Source: Ferruginibacter sp.
GTDB taxonomy: Bacteria; Bacteroidota; Bacteroidia; Chitinophagales; Chitinophagaceae
NCBI GenBank assembly: GCA_025963635.1
Contig: JAOQAK010000063.1
Location: 1-64,000 of the forward strand
Length of the DNA: 64,000 nt
Reading direction: 5' to 3'
Position numbers and translations under genes: made by a program. The notes beneath the pieces are model-generated. The model was not told the origin of the DNA. It was given only the letters and a program-made list of their open reading frames with translations, and searched no databases. Shown piece after piece: positions 17,255 through 25,621 of this stretch; positions within the stretch are counted from its first letter, which is position 1; the number at the start of each line of letters is the position of its first letter.

Positions 17255-20200
17255 ATGAGGCTTAAATATCCCGACTTCCTTGAAACCATCAATACTATGA
17301 AACCGCCTACCTATACAAAGTTCTTAACTTTCGTCTATTCTTGTATGTCTTTTTTGCGTATGTTAATTAGCGCTGAGAAGAAGATATGCACTCCTAGCCA
17401 GAGATTGCAGGTAATTGCTTTAATACTGACCTTGCTTACCTTTTGTTTTCATTCTACTTATGGGCAGACCATCCAAACCTTTAACAGTTCAGGAACCTTC
17501 ACGGTTCCTTTTGGTGTTCAAAGCATTATCGTTGAATGTTGGGGCGGTGGGGGGGCAGGTGGCGGCAATAGCGCCGGTAGTAATGGAGGTGGTGGCGGCG
17601 GCGGAGGTGCATATAGCAAAACCATTTTAACAGGATTAATTAGGGGAACTGTATATTCATATAATGTGGGAACCGGCGGTCTTGGAAGTACTGGAAATGG
17701 AGCATCCGGTGGAGACACCTGGTTTCAAAATAGTACGTCCATATTGGCCAAAGGCGGAGGAGGTGGATTTACACCTGCCAACCAACTTGGTGGAATATTT
17801 GGGCCGGGTGGAGCATCTGCAAGTAGCATTGGCACTCCCATCTTTGCGGGTGGCAGCGGTGGTTCGGGCAGGAAGGACAATGCAGGTCGGGGGGGGCCTG
17901 GTGGTTCATCCGCAGGTACTACATCAAACGGTACATCCGGGCCCACTCCCTGGTCAACAGAATTGGCGTCTCTTGCGCCAGCAGACGGAGGTAAAGGGGG
18001 TAATGGTGGACTGGAAAGAAATCCTGGAAGCATCGGTGTTTCACCAGGCGGCGGCGGCGGCGGAGCAGGTGACCAAACAAATAGTGGTGGTAATGGCGCT
18101 CCTGGTCAGGTAAGAATTACTTACACCCCATTAACGTATAAAAGTCAGATCACTTCAATCACCACCGGTTCGACAAATTGGTGCGCGGGGGAAACCCGAA
18201 ATGTAACTGTAACAGTTAAAAACATCGGAACAGCCACCTGGACAGATACCAACCCAGACATTAATATTGGTGTAAAATGGAACACAAATGGCGCTAGTTG
18301 GGCAGATTATTATGTGCGTGTTGATGCTGGAAATTTAGCTCCCGGAGCAACTGCAACTTATACATTGCCGGTTAGGGCATCCGATAACGCTGGTGCCGGC
18401 TATACAACTGACTTAACCGGATCTAACAATTTTACTTTTGATGTGATATACGAAGGCTTGTCTAGCTTCGGAATTAATACCGGTGGCTTCTTGCCTGGTA
18501 ATGCGGCTACTGTTTCTACTCTTATAACCGTAAATACCTTGCCAGTGGTAACGACTGCCTCGACAGTATGTGCAGGAAGTACGATAACATTATCCCCCAC
18601 TACAGGCGGAAGTTGGGCAAGCAGTAACACTTCGGTAGCTACCGTGGACAACACTGGAAAAGTAACCGGTGTTTCAGGAGGTACTGCAGCCTTCACATTT
18701 ATTTCATCTTCCACCGGCTGTAGCAGTGTAACACCCTCGTTAACAGTAAACCCGGCAATAGGTATTCCAAACTTTTCACTGGGTACTACGTCTGCCCGAT
18801 GCCAGGGGGCAGAATCAGTGACATATGCAGCAACTTCCGCGAATGCCACGGGTATAACTTATACGCTTGATGCAGGAAGTATCGCTGCAGGAAATTCAAT
18901 ATCTTCAGCCGGCCTCGTAACTTACACCTCGGCATACATTGGCGTGTCTACTGTCACTGCTATGGCAAGTGGTTGTAGCGGCCCCCGTTCATCTACACAT
19001 ATTGTTATGAGCAGTGTTCCCGGCACATGGACCGGAGCCGTGAGTACTAACTGGAATCTTGCTACTAACTGGGCTTGTGGCATTATCCCCACCTCCGCTA
19101 CCAACCTTACCCTACCCACTGGGCTGACCCGCTACCCCGTTTTAAGCTCAGACAGTGGCTCTGTGAATAATATCACCCTTCCCGCCGGCACATCATTAAC
19201 CGTAACAAATGCAATCCTTAAAATTGCGGGTGCTGTAAATAATCTCGGCACATTTGATATAATCAGTGGCACCATTGAAATGAACGGTACAGTTAACCAA
19301 ACCATTCCGGCAAATGCATTTACGGGTAATAGTATTAAAAACCTGCTTATCAACAATGACGTTGCTCTTAGCGGAGCACTTTCTCTAACCGGAACGCTTA
19401 CGATCGGCACGACCAACAAAACTTTAAGCACAAATAATCTCCTTACTCTTAAATCTACTGCTACCACCACAGCCAGTGTTGCTGCACTGCCGGTTGATGC
19501 ATCGGGTGTTGCAACAAGCTTTATCACGGGCAATGTTACTGTTGAAAGATTTATTCCGGACAATCGTGCCTGGCGCCTGTTAACCTCGCCGCTGTCGAAT
19601 ACCGGATCAATTTTCAATGCATGGCAAAATGGAGGTGTAGCTTACACTGCCGCCGAGATCGGCAAGGGAACATTGATTACCGGCCCGAACCCAACATCCG
19701 CAAACGGTTTGGACGTGAGCGCACTAAATAGTGTTTCGATGAAAACCTATAACGCCAACCAAACCTGGGGAAACATTACAGACACCAAATCAACCAATCT
19801 CTCTAATAATAACGGCAACGCTGACAATATTGGTTATTTTGTATTTGTTCGGGGAGACAGAAATCCCCTTAATACCAACGCAGGATATAGCAGTTCCACT
19901 ACCCTTAGTAGTACCGGTAAACTGCAAACAGGAAGGCAAACCATAACGCCGGCATCGGCTACAAGTTATTCGCTCATTGGAAACCCTTATGCATCCCCCA
20001 TTGATTTTAGTAAAGTACTTCTTACGAATGTTGCAAAACGCTTCTATGTTTGGGATGCTACCGTTAACACGGTAGGTGCATATGTAGTGGTAGATGGCAC
20101 CAATGGAACCTATCAACCAACACCTTCCGGGCCTGCTCAAAATCAATACATTCAGTCCAGCCAGGCGATTTTTGTCCAGTCAGATCCATCAGCAGGAACG

Positions 20201-21265
20201 CATACATTGGTATTCGATGAAAGTATTAAAACCAACCAAACCAGTATTCTCGGTTTTCGGCCAATCGGGGTCAAATCCCTGGCAGTTACTTTAAACCTTT
20301 CAGAGGCGGATAATTCAGTCCAGCTTGCAGATGGTACGTTGGCCGAATTCGATGATAATTATTGTAAATGTGTCAATATTGAAGACGCCATTAAGTTTAC
20401 CAATACCAAAGAATCTTTTAGCTTTCTGAGAAATGGTACTGCCTTAGCAATCGAAAGATGGCCGCTTATCAAAGCCACTGATACCCTGTATTTAAAATTG
20501 ACCGGTACGTCACAAAGAAATTACCAGCTTGTAATAGCGCCAGCGAATCTCTCTCAACCTGGCCTATTTGCTTACCTGCAGGATAAATACACTGGTGTGG
20601 ATATCCCGGTTAGCCTGGAAAATGCTACCATCTATAACTTTGTCATCAATGCGAATGCCGGTTCAATGGCAACTGACCGTTTTAAATTAGTATTTAAGCA
20701 AGGGGTTGTGCTGCCGGTTACTTATAGCGATGTAAAGGCATTATTACAGGGCAACAATATCGCCGTACAATGGACAGTGGAAAACCAGTTAAATATCCAA
20801 AGCTATGAAGTTGAAAAATCAGTAGATGGCATTCATTTTACAAATGTGGCCAGGCAGTTGCCGAAAGACAATCAAACTACTGCATCCTATTATTGCCTGG
20901 ATATTCACCCTGTTGCAGGAGATAATTTTTACCGCATCCGCAATATAGACCTTAGTGGAGCAACCGGTTACAGCAAAGTAGTTAAAGTAAATACCGGAAA
21001 TCTCCCGGGAGAAATAGCAGTATACCCCAACCCGGTAACAGGTGGAAAAATAAACCTGCAACTGAACAATATGCCACAGGGAAAATATGCTGTGCGCTTG
21101 CTAAGTCCGGGTGGCCAGGAACTGCTGGCAAAAGAAATAAACCATGCTGGTGGAACCGCGGCAGAAAACATATTGCTTCCGAAACATATTTCAAAAGGTA
21201 TGTACACACTGGAAATCACCATTCCCGGCAAATATAAAAGCACTATCAGCGTAATGAACCAGTGA
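17255..21265 (+). CDS. Large glycine-rich secreted T9SS protein
   Basis: A 1336-residue protein. A long N-region precedes a signal-peptide core (VIALILTLLTFCFHSTYGQ, about residues 51-70), so the true start may be an internal Met. Residues about 75-290 form a glycine-rich domain with many Gly runs, opening FNSSGTFTVPFGV. After it come a WCAG-type Ig-like segment, a BIG2-like segment (SNTSVATVDNTGKVTGVSGG), a beta-rich region with YSLIGNPYASPID, and the C-terminal T9SS type A domain (IAVYPNPVTGGKINL). It is probably an adhesin or surface matrix protein exported by type IX secretion. It ends at a shared terminator. Confidence 0.88.
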   Translation: MRLKYPDFLETINTMKPPTYTKFLTFVYSCMSFLRMLISAEKKICTPSQRLQVIALILTLLTFCFHSTYGQTIQTFNSSGTFTVPFGVQSIIVECWGGGGAGGGNSAGSNGGGGGGGGAYSKTILTGLIRGTVYSYNVGTGGLGSTGNGASGGDTWFQNSTSILAKGGGGGFTPANQLGGIFGPGGASASSIGTPIFAGGSGGSGRKDNAGRGGPGGSSAGTTSNGTSGPTPWSTELASLAPADGGKGGNGGLERNPGSIGVSPGGGGGGAGDQTNSGGNGAPGQVRITYTPLTYKSQITSITTGSTNWCAGETRNVTVTVKNIGTATWTDTNPDINIGVKWNTNGASWADYYVRVDAGNLAPGATATYTLPVRASDNAGAGYTTDLTGSNNFTFDVIYEGLSSFGINTGGFLPGNAATVSTLITVNTLPVVTTASTVCAGSTITLSPTTGGSWASSNTSVATVDNTGKVTGVSGGTAAFTFISSSTGCSSVTPSLTVNPAIGIPNFSLGTTSARCQGAESVTYAATSANATGITYTLDAGSIAAGNSISSAGLVTYTSAYIGVSTVTAMASGCSGPRSSTHIVMSSVPGTWTGAVSTNWNLATNWACGIIPTSATNLTLPTGLTRYPVLSSDSGSVNNITLPAGTSLTVTNAILKIAGAVNNLGTFDIISGTIEMNGTVNQTIPANAFTGNSIKNLLINNDVALSGALSLTGTLTIGTTNKTLSTNNLLTLKSTATTTASVAALPVDASGVATSFITGNVTVERFIPDNRAWRLLTSPLSNTGSIFNAWQNGGVAYTAAEIGKGTLITGPNPTSANGLDVSALNSVSMKTYNANQTWGNITDTKSTNLSNNNGNADNIGYFVFVRGDRNPLNTNAGYSSSTTLSSTGKLQTGRQTITPASATSYSLIGNPYASPIDFSKVLLTNVAKRFYVWDATVNTVGAYVVVDGTNGTYQPTPSGPAQNQYIQSSQAIFVQSDPSAGTHTLVFDESIKTNQTSILGFRPIGVKSLAVTLNLSEADNSVQLADGTLAEFDDNYCKCVNIEDAIKFTNTKESFSFLRNGTALAIERWPLIKATDTLYLKLTGTSQRNYQLVIAPANLSQPGLFAYLQDKYTGVDIPVSLENATIYNFVINANAGSMATDRFKLVFKQGVVLPVTYSDVKALLQGNNIAVQWTVENQLNIQSYEVEKSVDGIHFTNVARQLPKDNQTTASYYCLDIHPVAGDNFYRIRNIDLSGATGYSKVVKVNTGNLPGEIAVYPNPVTGGKINLQLNNMPQGKYAVRLLSPGGQELLAKEINHAGGTAAENILLPKHISKGMYTLEITIPGKYKSTISVMNQ

Positions 21266-21289
21266 TGAGTAATGATATTCTTGTTCATG

Positions 21290-21323
21290 AAACACCCTTC
21301 CTCTTATTGAAGGGTGTTTTTAT
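21290..21323. terminator. Bidirectional terminator between convergent genes
   Basis: AAACACCCTTC at 21290-21300 pairs with GAAGGGTGTTT at 21309-21319, with A and T runs on both sides. It serves the T9SS gene on the plus strand and abuts the stop codon of the ThuA gene on the minus strand. Confidence 0.8.
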
Positions 21324-22222
21324 TTACGTTTTGCATTGCCCAACCATAACAATCCATCAGTAATTAACCTGTTTTGAATTTCATTTTCAAATGTGTGCGA
21401 TAATGTTTTGTTGGTTCCACCTTCATAGTCCATATCATTGTGCCCCATATTAAGATAGATCATTTTGTACTTTTTGTTTGTCCAAACCACGGGGTAATAA
21501 CCACTATGCCATATTTCATGTTCTTTTGGCCCGGTGCCGAGCGGAAAACTGGAGGAATCAATGGAAAGCAAAATCCTTATGTCGCTGTTGGTTCTCAGAT
21601 CATTTCCCCAACGGTACCATTCATTGGGCGAAGCGTGAAAAGTAGTGGGCAAATGCCTCGTAGCGGGATGGGCCGCATCTTCCACCCGCAATATGGCGGA
21701 AGTGGGCCGCCAGGTGTTACTGGCATATGAACCCGATCCTAAGAACCGGTTGTGGTACCAGTCCCAATTTTGCGGAAATTGTGATGGGGTCAAAGCGAAT
21801 GCGGCGAAATGAAATCCCATCCAGGCCCCGCCGGCATTCATGTACTTTTCGAAAGCTTCCCGCTGTACTGTTACGTCGGGACGGGTGTCTAAAAACAATA
21901 CTACCTGGTAACCGGAAAGAAAGGGGGAATTAAGATTGTTCCAGTTGCTGGTGGTATCATAGGAGAAATGATATTTGGCAGCCATTTTCGGAAACCATTC
22001 ATTCGCTTCATTTACAAAACTAATGTGGGCCAGGTCGCTCTTACCCGTAAAAAAAGCAATCACCTTAAATTTAGGGACACGGCTATTTCCTTGTGCCATT
22101 CCGCCCACACCAACACAAACAAACAGGATAGAGGCGAGAATCGGACCGAGAATAATTTTTATTACTTTAGGGCAGGAATTCATTAGGTTTTTAATTGAGT
22201 TTTTAATTGAAAAATTGTTCAA
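21320..22222 (-). CDS. ThuA domain secreted protein
   Basis: A 300-residue protein with a hydrophobic N-terminal export signal (IILGPILASILFVCVGVGG) and a ThuA/glutamine-amidotransferase-like domain. Features of the fold are KVIAFFTGKSDLAH, a loop with the WMGFHF segment, and late YLNMGHND. ThuA-family proteins are linked to trehalose or other sugar metabolism, but the reaction is not established. The first ATG (22222) gives a Lys-poor leader; an internal ATG at 22183 gives a more standard signal peptide and may be the real start. It is convergent with the T9SS gene. Confidence 0.8.
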   Translation of the reverse strand: MNNFSIKNSIKNLMNSCPKVIKIILGPILASILFVCVGVGGMAQGNSRVPKFKVIAFFTGKSDLAHISFVNEANEWFPKMAAKYHFSYDTTSNWNNLNSPFLSGYQVVLFLDTRPDVTVQREAFEKYMNAGGAWMGFHFAAFALTPSQFPQNWDWYHNRFLGSGSYASNTWRPTSAILRVEDAAHPATRHLPTTFHASPNEWYRWGNDLRTNSDIRILLSIDSSSFPLGTGPKEHEIWHSGYYPVVWTNKKYKMIYLNMGHNDMDYEGGTNKTLSHTFENEIQNRLITDGLLWLGNAKRK

Positions 22223-22378
22223 AAATCGGAACTAAAGGTAATTTTTAATTAAGATAAAAAACTTAATTGTGTGGAAGAGTGATCCATCCTTCCTCTTTAA
22301 AAAATATGTAATGATTAATGCAAGGCGCCGCTTCTAATTCAGGCTTATTTAATTCTTTGATATTTCAAGCACATAAAA

Positions 22379-23455
22379 ATGACCTTAACTGAAATTACCC
22401 ATCACCGCCTGGCAAACCAGCAAATTGCTACACACCAGTTCGGTAAGCCTGCAGAGATAGTGGAATGGCTTGGCGCAATACAAGCCCAGGAATATGCGCT
22501 TTCAAAATGGGCAATTGGCTTGCGTTTACCAGGCAGTAAAGAAGATGAAATAGAAAAAGCACTATCAGCAGGAACTATTCTTCGTACACATTTGCTAAGG
22601 CCTACCTGGCATTTTGTAGCGCCTGCCGATATCCGCTGGATGCTTGCATTAACTGCTCCGCGTGTTAACGTTGCCAACGCATTTATGTATCGAAAAATGG
22701 AATTGGACCAACCGATCTTTAATCGCGCCAATGATGTGTTAGCGAAGACATTGCAGGGAGGCAAACATCTTACCCGGCCTGCTTTACAAAAGGCGCTGGC
22801 ACAAAAAAAGATCATCGCTGATGGAGTGAGGTTAGTTTGTATTATGATGCATGCAGAATTGGACGGCATCATTTGCAGCGGAGCAAGATCCGGCAACCAA
22901 TTTACTTATGCCTTACTAGACGAAAGAGTTGCCCCCGGGAAACAGTTCGATGGAGATGAAGCGCTCGCAGAACTTACTACCCGCTATTTTAACAGCCGCG
23001 GACCGGGTACCCTGAACGATTTTGCCGTATGGTCGGGTCTAACAAAAACCCTCGCAAAAAAGGGCCTCGAAATGGCTTTACCCGCTTTTGAAAAGGAAAA
23101 AGTGGGCGATGAAGATTACTACTTCCAGCCGGGTACTGACGTTGATAAAAACGGTATTCGGCAAGCCTGGTTATTGCCGCCCTATGATGAATACATTATG
23201 GGCTACAAAAACAAAGAGCCGATTTTTATAAGCCGAAATAAAATTCCCAAAACGCCTACCATGCTTTTCAACAACACCATTGTAATTGAAGGCCAAATAG
23301 CCGGATCGTGGCGGAGAACCATTCAGAAAAATACCATCCATTTGGAATATCACCTGTTTAAACCATCCAATAAAAAGCAATCGCATCTGTTGAAGCAGTC
23401 GATCAGGAAGTTTTCAAGGTTCATGGATCTCCCCGTTACTGAAATTGAAAAGTAA
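22379..23455 (+). CDS. Winged-helix DNA-binding domain protein (HTH_42 type)
   Basis: A 358-residue protein opening MTLTEITHHRLANQQI, then WLGAIQAQEYALSKWAIGLR and LRTHLLRPTWHFV. This is the pattern of the winged-helix HTH_42 family related to YcaQ and AlkX, some of which are DNA glycosylases acting on interstrand crosslinks. The family has a QxQ motif (here AIQAQE near residue 38) reported to be catalytic in YcaQ. No signal peptide is present. It is monocistronic, so the context says nothing more about its role. Confidence 0.85.
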   Translation: MTLTEITHHRLANQQIATHQFGKPAEIVEWLGAIQAQEYALSKWAIGLRLPGSKEDEIEKALSAGTILRTHLLRPTWHFVAPADIRWMLALTAPRVNVANAFMYRKMELDQPIFNRANDVLAKTLQGGKHLTRPALQKALAQKKIIADGVRLVCIMMHAELDGIICSGARSGNQFTYALLDERVAPGKQFDGDEALAELTTRYFNSRGPGTLNDFAVWSGLTKTLAKKGLEMALPAFEKEKVGDEDYYFQPGTDVDKNGIRQAWLLPPYDEYIMGYKNKEPIFISRNKIPKTPTMLFNNTIVIEGQIAGSWRRTIQKNTIHLEYHLFKPSNKKQSHLLKQSIRKFSRFMDLPVTEIEK

Positions 23456-23628
23456 ACGGGTAACAGGTTTAACCCATCACCTCAACAGAATTCCCTCGGA
23501 TCTTCGTTGTTGGAAAATGTTTAGCTATCTCTGCATTGCAGGCCAACTTGTCACCATCATAAAATTGATAATGCTTTAACTGCAACGGGCATACTTTGTG
23601 CAACATAGTTTGTAATAAAATCAGCGTT

Positions 23629-24132
23629 ATGAAAACATTTAAAAAATCAATCAGGTTCATTATTTTATCATTGAGCGCAATTTGTTTGGGTCAAATGGCC
23701 ACGGCACAAAAAAGCCTTTCTTCCAAAGAGATCGTAATAAAAAATGCAGTTGAAAATCAAGCGTACACTTTTTATGCACAGAATGTAACACCTTCAAGTG
23801 GACGGCAAAGATTTCTTACTTCTGAATACACGCTCAATATTTCAAAGGATACCATTGAAAGTTACCTTCCTTTTTTCGGACGGGCTTATTCCGCCCCAAT
23901 GGATCCAAGCGATGCTGGGATTAAGTTCGCCTCAACGAGTTTTGACTATAACCTTGCTCCAAGAAAAAAGGGAGGATGGAATGTCGATATCAAACCCAAA
24001 GATGCCCAGGGGGTTCAGCAACTCACCTTGTCTGTTTTTGAAAATGGCAACGCTACTTTGCAGGTGATCAGTACCAACCGTCAGCCCATATCATTTAATG
24101 GATATGTTGCGGCAAAAAAGGAGAGAAAATAA
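23629..24132 (+). CDS. DUF4251 domain exported protein
   Basis: A 167-residue protein starting MKTFKKSIRFIILSL, a signal peptide ending about residue 23 (MATAQ). The mature part contains FYAQNVTPSSGRQRFL, YLPFFGRAYSAPM and the final ISFNGYV, typical of DUF4251, a Bacteroidota-specific periplasmic or envelope family of unknown function. The ATG at 23629 is chosen because it begins the signal peptide. It appears to be transcribed alone. Confidence 0.85.
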   Translation: MKTFKKSIRFIILSLSAICLGQMATAQKSLSSKEIVIKNAVENQAYTFYAQNVTPSSGRQRFLTSEYTLNISKDTIESYLPFFGRAYSAPMDPSDAGIKFASTSFDYNLAPRKKGGWNVDIKPKDAQGVQQLTLSVFENGNATLQVISTNRQPISFNGYVAAKKERK

Positions 24133-24191
24133 GTATTTGGGGAGAGAAGCACGTTTGTAAGTTTTCGGACTCTATAGTGTCTAATCAACTT

Positions 24192-24953
24192 TTAATAGGG
24201 CGATGGACTAATGCATGTCCAACCGCCATCGACTATAATGGTTTGCCCGGTAATATGCCGGCCTTTTTCGGATACAAGGAATAATGCGGTGCCTGCAATA
24301 TCAGCAACAGTAGCGGGGCGGCCCATCGGTGTTAAGCCGGACCAGGTGACTGCATAGGCAGGATCATCTAAAGTTCGTTCGGTTAAGGTGGCCCCAGGTG
24401 CAATGGTATTTACATTGATTTTGTATTGAGACAATTCTATTACCAGGTTTTTTGCCAGCATTTCTACGGCCGCCTTGCTCATTCCATAGGCCGCAAGATC
24501 TTTGTGGGCCTGGTGGGCTGTTACGGATGAGGTAAATAGTAATGAACCCCCGCCTGGTCGTTTTTTCATCTGGTTGGATGCCGCCTGCGCAAGGAAGAAC
24601 GTGCCGCCCAGGTTAACCTGCATTACCCTGAAAAATGATTCAGGAGGATACGTGAAAAAATCTCCAAACAAAGTAATGCCCGCGTTGGCAATCACGATAT
24701 CAAGTTGTCCAAACCGTTCCACTGCCTTGTCTACCATGTTTTGTATATAGGTAGTATCGCCTGAATCACCGGCAATGGCAATGCAGTTTCCGCCGCTTTC
24801 TGATGTGATCCGTTCTGCAGCAGCGCTCGCTAAAGTTGGATTAATATCATTCAGAAACACTTGTGCGCCTTCGTTTACGAGTTGACTGCAAATTTCATAA
24901 CCGATCCCCTGCCCCGCCCCGGTTACAATGGCTACTTTATTTTTAAAAGACAT
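24192..24953 (-). CDS. SDR family oxidoreductase
   Basis: A 253-residue classical short-chain dehydrogenase. The cofactor loop is VTGAGQGIG (TGxxxGxG) at residues 10-18, with NAG in IANAGIT, the catalytic Ser in FTSSVTAHQ, YxxxK in YGMSKAAVE, and a C-terminal ITGQTIIVDGGW. The residue after the second beta strand is Asp (LNDINP), which favours NAD(H). It lies downstream of the IlvD/Edd dehydratase on the same strand, so it could be a sugar or sugar-acid dehydrogenase in that pathway, though a 650-nt repeat-rich gap separates them. The ATG at 24953 starts the Rossmann strand. Confidence 0.9.
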   Translation of the reverse strand: MSFKNKVAIVTGAGQGIGYEICSQLVNEGAQVFLNDINPTLASAAAERITSESGGNCIAIAGDSGDTTYIQNMVDKAVERFGQLDIVIANAGITLFGDFFTYPPESFFRVMQVNLGGTFFLAQAASNQMKKRPGGGSLLFTSSVTAHQAHKDLAAYGMSKAAVEMLAKNLVIELSQYKINVNTIAPGATLTERTLDDPAYAVTWSGLTPMGRPATVADIAGTALFLVSEKGRHITGQTIIVDGGWTCISPSPY

Positions 24954-24967
24954 GGGAGAGATTTTAA

Positions 24968-25617
24968 TGAGCAATGAGTTCCTTAATGAGTAATGAGTGA
25001 TGAGAGGCTGCTACGGCAATTCATATTCCATCAAATGTTTGTCAATCAGGTGTATTAAGAAAATATTCAACATACGAGTAATATTCGCTATCTATTTTAT
25101 TTAAGACGCTTAGTACGCGGTACTACACAGACTCCGTCTTCCCAGGCGGGTCTCTTCACAGCTAAAGCTTACAATTCAAAAGATTAGTTGTGAAGGACCC
25201 GCCGCAATTAGAATTGTCATAGCATATTATTGACAGGATCTGTTATGATCCAGTCTTCCCAGGCGGGTCTCTCCACAGCTAAAGCTTACAATTCAAAAGA
25301 CTAGTTGTGAAGGACCCGCCGCAATTAGACTTTCATAGCATATTATCGACAGGATCTGTTATGATCTTTTTGAAGCACAATTTTTTCAGTTTGATATTTC
25401 TTCCCCGTGGAACAGTGAGTCCTGCCGCAATATTTTAAACCTTCGAAGAGATTCCCTGCAGAGACTCGCCTGGGAATTCAAAGATTTGTCGTCCTTTGTA
25501 ATCAAGAAAGTGTACAACTCAATAGTCAAACTCACTGCCCATTTTAGTTAAGAAACCGGCCACTCGGTACTACACAGGCTCATCACTCATTACTCATCAC
25601 TCATCACTCATCTCACC
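24968..25617. repeat. Composite element bounded by inverted heptad arms
   Basis: The left arm (24968-25006) is built from GAGTAAT/GAGTGAT units. The right arm (25579-25617) is built from the complementary CTCATCA/CTCATTA units. The 570-nt interior holds two tandem hairpin copies (25136-25366), a partial inverted copy near 25461-25475, and a repeated outer motif, CGGTACTACACAG at 25118-25130 and in similar form near 25565-25577. There is no open frame with coding character. It occupies the entire SDR-ilvD intergenic region. Confidence 0.65.
25136..25366. repeat. Two tandem 115-nt hairpin units
   Basis: Copy 1 (25136-25250) and copy 2 (25253-25366) differ at only a few positions. Each folds into a hairpin. 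In copy 1, 25145-25165 (GGCGGGTCTCTTCACAG and following) pairs with 25184-25203, whose end is GGACCCGCC. They may act as attenuators, as processing sites between the dehydratase and SDR, or as a non-autonomous mobile repeat. Confidence 0.8.
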
Positions 25618-25621
25618 AATC

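Noticed and set aside
17518..18033. Long Pro-rich frames antisense to the glycine-rich gene
   Set aside because: They are the complement of Gly codons (GGN gives CCN) and are not proteins.
19132..19617. 161-codon minus-strand frame inside the T9SS gene
   Set aside because: It lies wholly inside a much longer, well-supported coding frame and has no signal or start context.
24968..25617. CRISPR array
   Set aside because: The tandem 115-nt units are only two, abut directly, and have no unique 30-40 nt spacers. The 7-nt arms are far too short to be CRISPR repeats.
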